From Deinococcus rhizophilus (GTDB lineage Bacteria > Deinococcota > Deinococci > Deinococcales > Deinococcaceae), in NCBI RefSeq assembly GCF_030271215.1, contig NZ_JASNGB010000153.1:787-7166 (forward strand): DNA of 6,380 nt, written 5' to 3'. A program made the translations under genes and the position numbers. The notes under the pieces were generated by a model. The model ran no database searches and was not told where the DNA came from. It worked only from the letters and a program-made list of their open reading frames with translations. Below, in pieces: positions 1 through 6,380 of the stretch (positions are counted from its first letter, which is position 1; each line of letters starts with the position of its first letter).

Positions 1-145
1 TTCAATTCGCTCGCTCTGCTGCGCAGCTTTGCAAGTCCGCTCGGCCAACGCATGCGGAAACCCACCGCATTCTTATGGCATATGCTCTAACACACCCTTT
101 CTCACGGAATTGTCACGCCCGACTGAGACTCGGCCATCTGTGCTT

Positions 146-151
146 TATATT
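146..151 (+). promoter_or_regulatory. Possible -10 box of the nuclease gene
   Basis: TATATT matches the bacterial -10 consensus in five of six positions and sits in the most AT-rich part of the leader. Transcription from it would start near 158 and leave a 5' leader of almost 90 nt before the chosen start codon at 246. No good -35 box lies at 16-18 nt. A TTGTCA at 110-115 resembles a -35 but is 30 nt away, which is too far. This is therefore only a candidate. Confidence 0.35.
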
Positions 152-229
152 CTGCTCATTCAGACAGGGCGCTTCGGACCTCCACGGTGCGGTGACCTTG
201 TCGGCGGAATGCTGCTTTCCCATGTCCTC

Positions 230-235
230 AAGGAG
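230..235 (+). promoter_or_regulatory. Ribosome binding site that decides the nuclease start
   Basis: AAGGAG is a near-perfect Shine-Dalgarno sequence, ending 10 nt before the ATG at 246. It selects that ATG over the in-frame ATGs at 75 and 222, which would place extra charged residues in front of the lipoprotein signal peptide. It is the only convincing Shine-Dalgarno before a gene start in this window. Confidence 0.75.
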
Positions 236-245
236 ACCGTACCCC

Positions 246-2999
<2,754 letters not shown>

Positions 3000-3008
3000 C
3001 AGCGGTGT

Positions 3009-3045
3009 CCGGAGAAGCTGACGGGTCTGCCATCAGCTTCTCCGG
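3009..3045 (+). repeat. Perfect 13-bp inverted repeat after the nuclease stop
   Basis: CCGGAGAAGCTGA (3009-3021) is exactly complementary to TCAGCTTCTCCGG (3033-3045), with an 11-nt loop. It begins nine bases after the nuclease stop codon. A T-run does not follow it, so it is not a classical intrinsic terminator. It could protect the mRNA 3' end, assist the terminator downstream, or be one unit of a dispersed palindromic repeat. The pairing is certain; the role is not. Confidence 0.8.
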
Positions 3046-3137
3046 CCCGAGCAGAGCGAGAATCCGTGATCCAGAGCGGTCGGAGTGGAGTGGAAGGGAC
3101 GCCTTCTGTTCCTTCACTGGAACGGAGCACCGCGCTG
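3046..3137. other. Non-coding spacer segment, possible dispersed repeat
   Basis: No credible gene is seen here. The segment has a tandem GGAGT GGAGT GG at about 3082-3092 and a weak hairpin, TCTGTTCC (3105-3112) pairing with GGAACGGA (3119-3126) including one G-T pair. The word AGCAGAGCGAG at 3051-3061 also occurs, inverted, near 8-20 at the left edge of the window. A match of that length can arise by chance. Deinococcus genomes carry many small non-coding repeats, and this could be one, but that needs a genome comparison. Confidence 0.3.
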
Positions 3138-3151
3138 CCCCCCCCCCCCCC
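3138..3151 (+). repeat. Homopolymer run of 14 C
   Basis: Fourteen consecutive C residues lie in the intergenic region, upstream of the terminator and about 60 bases before the small pyrophosphatase-like gene. Runs of this length slip easily during replication and are also error-prone in sequencing, so the exact length is uncertain. On the minus strand the run is G14 and adds to the G-rich block next to it. Confidence 0.9.
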
Positions 3152-3162
3152 ACTCCTCCTCA

Positions 3163-3181
3163 CCCCACCCCGCCCCCTCCC
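3163..3181 (-). other. G-quadruplex motif on the minus strand
   Basis: Read on the minus strand, the segment is GGG-A-GGGGG-C-GGGG-T-GGGG, four G-tracts with single-base loops, the geometry that gives the most stable quadruplexes. It overlaps the left arm of the intrinsic terminator and lies next to the C14/G14 run. The minus strand is the template for the surrounding genes. Motif presence is direct; folding in the cell is inferred. Confidence 0.65.
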
Positions 3182-3199
3182 ACGCGGAGGGGGTTTTCT
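3173..3199 (+). terminator. Rho-independent terminator after the nuclease gene
   Basis: CCCCCTCC (3173-3180) pairs perfectly with GGAGGGGG (3186-3193) around a 5-nt loop and is followed at once by TTTTCT (3194-3199). The 8-bp GC-only stem plus T-run is a textbook intrinsic terminator for rightward transcription. There is no T-run in the opposite direction. It separates the nuclease from the downstream cluster. Its last base is also the first base of the proposed -10 box for the next gene. Confidence 0.88.
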
Positions 3200-3204
3200 A
3201 TGCT
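3199..3204 (+). promoter_or_regulatory. Possible leaderless -10 box of the pyrophosphatase-like gene
   Basis: TATGCT fits TANNNT and is followed by exactly six C residues and then ATG at 3211. Transcription would begin at or next to the A of that ATG, giving a leaderless mRNA. No purine-rich ribosome binding site is present here, which agrees with leaderless translation. No -35 box is recognisable; that position falls inside the terminator stem. Confidence 0.5.
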
Positions 3205-3210
3205 CCCCCC

Positions 3211-3567
3211 ATGGCTCCCCCCATGAAGCCCGACCTCACCCCGTACCTTAATCAGACTGTGCGCGTCGTCGTGGACCGCCCGCTGGGCAGCGTTCATCCC
3301 CGGCACGCCGATCTGGTGTACCCCGTGAACTACGGCGAGGTGCCCGGCACCCTGGGCGGCGACGGCCATCCTACCGATGCCTACCTGCTGGGCTGGGACA
3401 TGCCTGTAAGGGAAGTCAGGGGCATGGTCACGGCCGTGATCGTCCGCGAGGATGACCGGGAGGACAAGCTGGTTGTGGTTCTTCACGGGACTCGCCCAAC
3501 AGACGAGGAAATCATGAAGGCCGTGTGGTTTCAGGAGCGATATTTCAGGGTGCGCCTCGTGCGCTAG
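3211..3567 (+). CDS. Small inorganic-pyrophosphatase-like protein
   Basis: The product is 118 residues from ATG 3211, or 114 from the in-frame ATG 3223. It matches the short proteins annotated as inorganic pyrophosphatase, which would hydrolyse PPi to phosphate in the cytoplasm. Counting from the 3223 Met, the visible core is DRPLGS (18-23), YPVNYG (33-38, equivalent to the YPxNYG motif of family I enzymes) and DGHPTD (47-52). In the last, the metal-binding pattern DGDPLD has kept its outer two Asp but has His for the middle one. Further on REDDREDK roughly replaces the DExGxDxK metal site. Family I enzymes are about 170-180 residues; this one lacks their N-terminal EIPKGS part and C-terminal helix. 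It may therefore be a divergent pyrophosphatase or a relative with another phosphate-containing substrate. The start at 3211 is chosen because a TATGCT box lies six bases before it. The next gene begins 10 bases after the stop, suggesting an operon. Fold assignment is good; activity is uncertain. Confidence 0.8.
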   Translation: MAPPMKPDLTPYLNQTVRVVVDRPLGSVHPRHADLVYPVNYGEVPGTLGGDGHPTDAYLLGWDMPVREVRGMVTAVIVREDDREDKLVVVLHGTRPTDEEIMKAVWFQERYFRVRLVR

Positions 3568-3570
3568 CGT
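3565..3570 (+). promoter_or_regulatory. Possible leaderless -10 box of the SDR gene
   Basis: TAGCGT fits TANNNT and lies seven bases before ATG 3578. The intervening GCCCCCC has no Shine-Dalgarno character. The TAG of the box is also the stop codon of the preceding gene. This could be an internal promoter giving a leaderless SDR transcript in addition to read-through from upstream. Only the -10 element is recognisable. Confidence 0.42.
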
Positions 3571-3577
3571 GCCCCCC

Positions 3578-4270
3578 ATGACGACTTTTCAGCGGCCTGC
3601 CACCCTGATCACCGGGGCCACGGGCGGCATCGGCACGGCGCTGGCACGGGCACTCGCCGGGACCCACGACCTGATCCTGCAAGGGCGGGGAGACGAGCGG
3701 CTGGATTCCCTCTGCGCGGAGGTGGGCGGCAGGGCGCTGAGCCTCGACCTCACCCGGCCGGACACCTTCGCCCCGGCGCTGGCAGACCTGGGCCGGGTCA
3801 CGAACGTGGTTCATAACGCGGGGGTCGTGGAGTTGGGCGCGGTGGCCCAGCAGGACCACGCGGCCTGGACGCGGACCCTCGCGGTCAACGTGGTCGCCCC
3901 CGCCGAGCTGACCCGGCTGCTGCTGGGGCGCGTGCGGGCCGAGCGCGGCACGGTGGTGTTCGTGAACAGCGGGGCGGGCCTCCGCGCGAGTCCCGGCTGG
4001 GCCAGCTACGCGGCGAGCAAGTTCGCGCTGCGGGCGCTGGCCGACGCTCTGCGCGAGGAGGAGGCCTCTCGCGGCGTCCGCGTCTCCACCGTCTATCCGG
4101 GCCGCACCGCCACGCCCATGCAGCAGTCGGTGCGGGCGCAGGAGGGCGGCGCCTACCAACCGGACGCCTACCTCGCCCCGGAGACGGTGGCGGCGACCCT
4201 CCGCTTCGTGCTGGAGGCCCCGCGTGACGCGGTGCTCACCGACGTGACCGTCCGCCCCGGGGTCCGCTAG
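3578..4270 (+). CDS. Short-chain dehydrogenase/reductase (SDR family)
   Basis: This 230-residue cytoplasmic protein is a classical SDR oxidoreductase that would reduce or oxidise a carbonyl/alcohol with NAD(P)(H). The cofactor motif TGATGGIG is at residues 12-19 and the NAG motif at 80-82. The catalytic tetrad is complete: Asn104, Ser131, Tyr144 and Lys148 in YAASK. The PG motif follows in VYPGRTATP. The length is slightly below the usual 250 residues but no core element is missing. ATG 3578 is preferred to GTG 3569: it puts the Rossmann strand in the normal place and has a TANNNT box seven bases upstream. The stop codon overlaps the next start by one base, so the flavoprotein downstream is very likely co-translated. 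The substrate cannot be deduced. Fold and chemistry are certain, pathway unknown. Confidence 0.93.
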   Translation: MTTFQRPATLITGATGGIGTALARALAGTHDLILQGRGDERLDSLCAEVGGRALSLDLTRPDTFAPALADLGRVTNVVHNAGVVELGAVAQQDHAAWTRTLAVNVVAPAELTRLLLGRVRAERGTVVFVNSGAGLRASPGWASYAASKFALRALADALREEEASRGVRVSTVYPGRTATPMQQSVRAQEGGAYQPDAYLAPETVAATLRFVLEAPRDAVLTDVTVRPGVR

Positions 4271-5232
4271 TGGAGCGCTACGACGCCGTGATCGTGGGCG
4301 CGGGCGCGGCGGGGCTGAATGCCGCGCTGGTGCTGGGCGGCTCCCGGCGCGAGGTGCTGCTGCTTGACGGTGGCCCGACGCGCAACGCCGCTTCCCAGGC
4401 GGCCCACGGGGTCTTTACCCGCGATGGGGCCGCGCCCACGCAGCTCAAGACCCTCGGGCTGGCCGACCTCGCCCCCTACCCGGTCACGGTGCGGCCGGGC
4501 GTGGCCCGCGAGGTCAGGTCCTGGGACGGCGGCTTCGCCCTGCGGCATGACGGCGGCTGGGTTCAGGCCCGGCGGCTGCTGTTTGCCAGCGGGGTGCGCG
4601 ACGTGTTGCCCAATGTGCCGGGCCTGCGTGCCCGCTGGGGCCGCACCGTTCACCACTGCCCCTACTGCGACGGCTGGCCCAACCGCGAGTCGGCGCTGGG
4701 GGTGCTGGGCTCGCACCAGGAAGGCCACCACCTCGCCCTCAGCGTGCGGGCGTGGTCCGACCGGGTGGTGCTGCTGACCGACGGCCCCGACGAACTCACC
4801 GATGAGCAGCGCGAGGACCTGCGGCAGGTGGGCGTGCCCGTGATCTCCACCCCGATCCTGCGGCTGGAGGGCCGGGACACCCTGCGGGTGCGCTTCCGGG
4901 ACGGCGAGCGGCTCACGCTGGACGGCCTGTTTCTCAACCCCACCCAGGTCCAGAACAGTGCCCTGCCCGCTTCGCTGGGCTGCGAGCTGAACGCCAAGAG
5001 CCGCGTCGTGGTCAACGAGAACGGCATGACCAGCGTGCGCGGGGTGTGGGCCGCCGGGGACATGACCGGAGCGCCCCAGTACGTGATGAGCGCCGCTGCG
5101 GGCGGGATGCTCGCCGCCGTCTCGCTGAACACGACCCTGATCCACGAGAACGTCCGCCGTCTGGGCGCGGCCTTCCACAAGTCCCCGGATGGGGAGGTCG
5201 GGAGGGCTCCCAGCGGGGGCGAGGCGTCCTGA
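4270..5232 (+). CDS. Thioredoxin-reductase-like NAD(P)/FAD oxidoreductase
   Basis: This 320-residue flavoprotein has the thioredoxin reductase fold and is expected to move electrons between a nucleotide or other donor, FAD and a disulfide. The FAD-binding GAGAAG is at residues 10-15. The redox motif CPYCDG has Cys130 and Cys133. The second FAD motif, WAAGDMTGAPQY, contains Asp264. The site that should bind NADPH is unusual: only the first Gly of the GGG of thioredoxin reductases is kept, in LGSHQEG (146-152), and the HRRxxxR signature for the NADP 2'-phosphate is not seen. This resembles GliT-type and related thioredoxin-reductase-like enzymes rather than housekeeping TrxB. About 20 residues after HENVRRLG appear to be a non-conserved tail. 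The GTG start overlaps the SDR stop (TAGTG), implying translational coupling; there is no strong Shine-Dalgarno. Family call firm; partner and electron donor unknown. Confidence 0.9.
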   Translation: MERYDAVIVGAGAAGLNAALVLGGSRREVLLLDGGPTRNAASQAAHGVFTRDGAAPTQLKTLGLADLAPYPVTVRPGVAREVRSWDGGFALRHDGGWVQARRLLFASGVRDVLPNVPGLRARWGRTVHHCPYCDGWPNRESALGVLGSHQEGHHLALSVRAWSDRVVLLTDGPDELTDEQREDLRQVGVPVISTPILRLEGRDTLRVRFRDGERLTLDGLFLNPTQVQNSALPASLGCELNAKSRVVVNENGMTSVRGVWAAGDMTGAPQYVMSAAAGGMLAAVSLNTTLIHENVRRLGAAFHKSPDGEVGRAPSGGEAS

Positions 5233-5243
5233 GCGTCCGGGCG

Positions 5244-5400
5244 ATGCTCTTCGACCTCGGCGGCACTCTGCACGGCCGCGCGGCGACCCTCCCTCCCGAC
5301 CGGGCACCCGCTGGCGGGGGAGAGGCCGGACGCGGTGCTGCGCGACCTGCGCGGCGTGCTGACGCTGCCCGGCGTCCCGCTGCTACCATCCTCCCCGTGA
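5244..5400 (+). pseudogene. Remnant of a HAD-family hydrolase gene, internal deletion plus frame change
   Basis: Starting at ATG 5244, the sequence reads MLFDLGGTLHG, the motif I start of haloacid-dehalogenase-like phosphatases (nucleophile Asp in FDLGGTL). In that frame it soon turns into Ala/Arg/Pro-rich sequence without domain character. In the next frame, from about 5305 to the TGA at 5398-5400, the reading is HPLAGERPDAVLRDLRGVLT and on, which looks like the C-terminal end of the same family, where a xPDAxxxDLxEL pattern is common. Intact HAD proteins are about 200-230 residues; here only about 20 N-terminal and 30 C-terminal residues are recognisable. The most likely history is loss of some 500 bases with a frame change, at a junction between about 5286 and 5305. 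The second Asp of motif I is also Gly, although some active relatives share that. The TGA overlaps the hrpB GTG as GTGA, suggesting the intact gene once preceded hrpB in an operon. An unrelated short ORF is the alternative. Confidence 0.6.
5384..5389 (+). promoter_or_regulatory. Possible leaderless -10 box of hrpB
   Basis: TACCAT fits TANNNT and lies seven bases before the GTG at 5397, with only CCTCCCC between and no ribosome binding site. A weak CTGACG at 5359-5364 resembles a -35 box but with a long 19-nt spacer. The box lies inside the last codons of the HAD remnant, so hrpB may have its own promoter despite the damage upstream. Confidence 0.45.
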
Positions 5401-6380
5401 GCCTGCCCGACCTCCCCGTCTTCGAGGTGCTGCCCGAGCTGCGTTCGGCGCTCGCGGCGCACCCGCTGGTCGTGCTGCAAGCCCCGCCCGGCGCGGGCAA
5501 GAGCACGGGCTTACCGCTGGCGCTGCTGAACGAGCCCTGGCTGGCGGGTGGGTCGGTCGTGATGCTCCAGCCCCGGCGGGTCGCCGCCCGCGCGGTGGCC
5601 GCCCGGCTCGCGGAGACGCTGGGCGAGGAGGTGGGCGGGACGGTGGGCTTCCGGGTGCGTTTCGAGTCGCGCGTCTCGGCCCGGACCCGCATCGAGGTCG
5701 TCACCGAGGGCATCCTGACCCGCCGCCTCCAGCGCGACCCGGAGCTGGCCGGGGTGGGCCTGGTGATCCTCGACGAGTTTCACGAGCGGTCGCTCAACGC
5801 CGACCTCGCCCTGGCCCTGCTGCGCGAGGTGGGGGGCGCATTGCGGGACGACCTGCGGGTGCTGGTCATGTCGGCCACCCTGGACCCTGCCCTGCCGGAA
5901 CGGCTGGGGGCCCCGCTGATTCAGAGCGCGGGGCGGGCCTACCCGGTGGACGTGCGCTACCTGCCCACCGATCCGGCAGGCCGGGTAGAGGACGCCGTGG
6001 CCCGCGCGGTGCGGGAGGCCCTGGCGACCCATCCGGGGGGCGACGTGCTCGCCTTCCTGCCCGGCGTGCGCGAGATTCGGGGGGCGCTGGCGGCGCTGCC
6101 GGACGTGGACGCCAGCGTGCTGCCGCTCTACGGCGACCTCCCGCTGGCCGAGCAGCGGCGGGCGATTCTGCCGGACCCGGCCGGGCGGCGGCGGGTCATT
6201 CTGGCGACCTCCATCGCGGAAACGTCGCTCACCCTGGCGGGGGTGCGGACCGTCGTGGACGGCGGTCTGGGCCGCACCCAGGCCTTCGACCCCGGCACCG
6301 GCCTGACCCGCATGGTGACCACCCGCGTGACCCGCGACGCCGCCGAGCAGCGGGCGGGACGCGCGGGCCGCACCGCCCCC
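5397..6380 (+). CDS. hrpB: ATP-dependent helicase HrpB, N-terminal part, runs off the window
   Basis: The 328 codons present cover the two RecA-like motor domains of a DEAH/RHA-type helicase, predicted to unwind RNA or DNA with ATP in the cytoplasm. Motifs appear in order: Walker A PPGAGKST (residues 30-37), Ia LQPRRVAARA, Walker B/DEAH box DEFHER (126-131), III SAT (159-161), V ATSIAETSLT, and VI QRAGRAGRTAP at the cut end. DEFH in place of DEAH, together with the short N-terminus before Walker A, is characteristic of HrpB rather than HrpA. Full-length HrpB is about 800-840 residues, so the helicase-associated and C-terminal regions lie outside. GTG 5397 is chosen because the protein begins there as family members do and a TACCAT box is seven bases upstream. 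The same frame is open upstream to at least ATG 5244, but those residues come from the HAD remnant. The physiological role of HrpB is poorly known. Confidence 0.92.
   Translation, partial: MSLPDLPVFEVLPELRSALAAHPLVVLQAPPGAGKSTGLPLALLNEPWLAGGSVVMLQPRRVAARAVAARLAETLGEEVGGTVGFRVRFESRVSARTRIEVVTEGILTRRLQRDPELAGVGLVILDEFHERSLNADLALALLREVGGALRDDLRVLVMSATLDPALPERLGAPLIQSAGRAYPVDVRYLPTDPAGRVEDAVARAVREALATHPGGDVLAFLPGVREIRGALAALPDVDASVLPLYGDLPLAEQRRAILPDPAGRRRVILATSIAETSLTLAGVRTVVDGGLGRTQAFDPGTGLTRMVTTRVTRDAAEQRAGRAGRTAP

Noticed and set aside
18..27. GCTGCGCAGC palindrome as a hairpin or operator
   Set aside because: The 10-bp palindrome has no loop, its flanks do not pair, and such words are frequent in GC-rich DNA.
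110..151. TTGTCA (110-115) and TATATT (146-151) as one sigma-70 promoter
   Set aside because: The spacer would be 30 nt against the usual 16-18, so only the -10 box is kept as a weak candidate.
75..245. Upstream extension of the nuclease frame (ATG 75 or ATG 222)
   Set aside because: The extension would bury the lipoprotein signal peptide, and the AAGGAG at 230-235 serves ATG 246.
3085..3210. N-terminal extension of the small pyrophosphatase-like gene from 3085
   Set aside because: It would read through the C14 run and the intrinsic terminator; the Pro-rich product has no family support.
3160..3579. 139-codon minus-strand frame opposite the pyrophosphatase-like gene
   Set aside because: It is a shadow of the + strand gene, which has recognisable family motifs, and it has no motif of its own.
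4267..5307. 346-codon minus-strand frame opposite the flavoprotein
   Set aside because: It coincides with the flavoprotein, has shadow composition rich in Gly, Pro, His and Arg, and no domain.

Overview
The window is GC-rich bacterial DNA with strong G/C bias at third codon positions. Every supported gene reads left to right on the + strand. The best guess for the host is Deinococcus or a close relative. The reasons are a lipoprotein-type ExeM/NucH nuclease, an hrpB helicase, and a start-site layout in which a TANNNT box lies 6-7 nt before an ATG/GTG with no Shine-Dalgarno. That layout is typical of leaderless genes in Deinococcus. The assignment is inferred from gene content and style, not from a marker gene.

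Region by region: (1) 1-245 is a comparatively AT-rich leader with a possible promoter and a clear ribosome binding site. (2) 246-2999 encodes a large exported nuclease: lipoprotein signal, OB-fold part, endonuclease/exonuclease/phosphatase (EEP) catalytic domain, Ig-like linker and C-terminal lamin-tail domain. (3) 3000-3210 is non-coding but structured: a long hairpin, a stretch that may be a dispersed repeat, a run of 14 C, a G-quadruplex motif on the minus strand, and a strong intrinsic terminator. (4) 3211-5232 is a tight three-gene cluster: a small inorganic-pyrophosphatase-like protein, a short-chain dehydrogenase, and a thioredoxin-reductase-like flavoprotein whose start overlaps the preceding stop by one base. 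(5) 5244-5400 looks like the wreck of a HAD phosphatase gene, with its N-terminal motif I and C-terminal tail retained in different frames and the middle missing. (6) 5397 to the window end is the first 328 codons of the ATP-dependent helicase gene hrpB.

The terminator separates the nuclease from the rest, so the nuclease is probably a single-gene unit. The pyrophosphatase-like, dehydrogenase and flavoprotein genes are probably co-transcribed, with possible extra leaderless promoters before the dehydrogenase and before hrpB. No shared pathway for the cluster can be shown from the sequence. No convincing new defence or mobile system is present. The points most worth following are the collapsed HAD gene, the repeated leaderless start architecture, the G4/C14/terminator block, and the unusual active or cofactor sites of the small pyrophosphatase-like protein and the flavoprotein.
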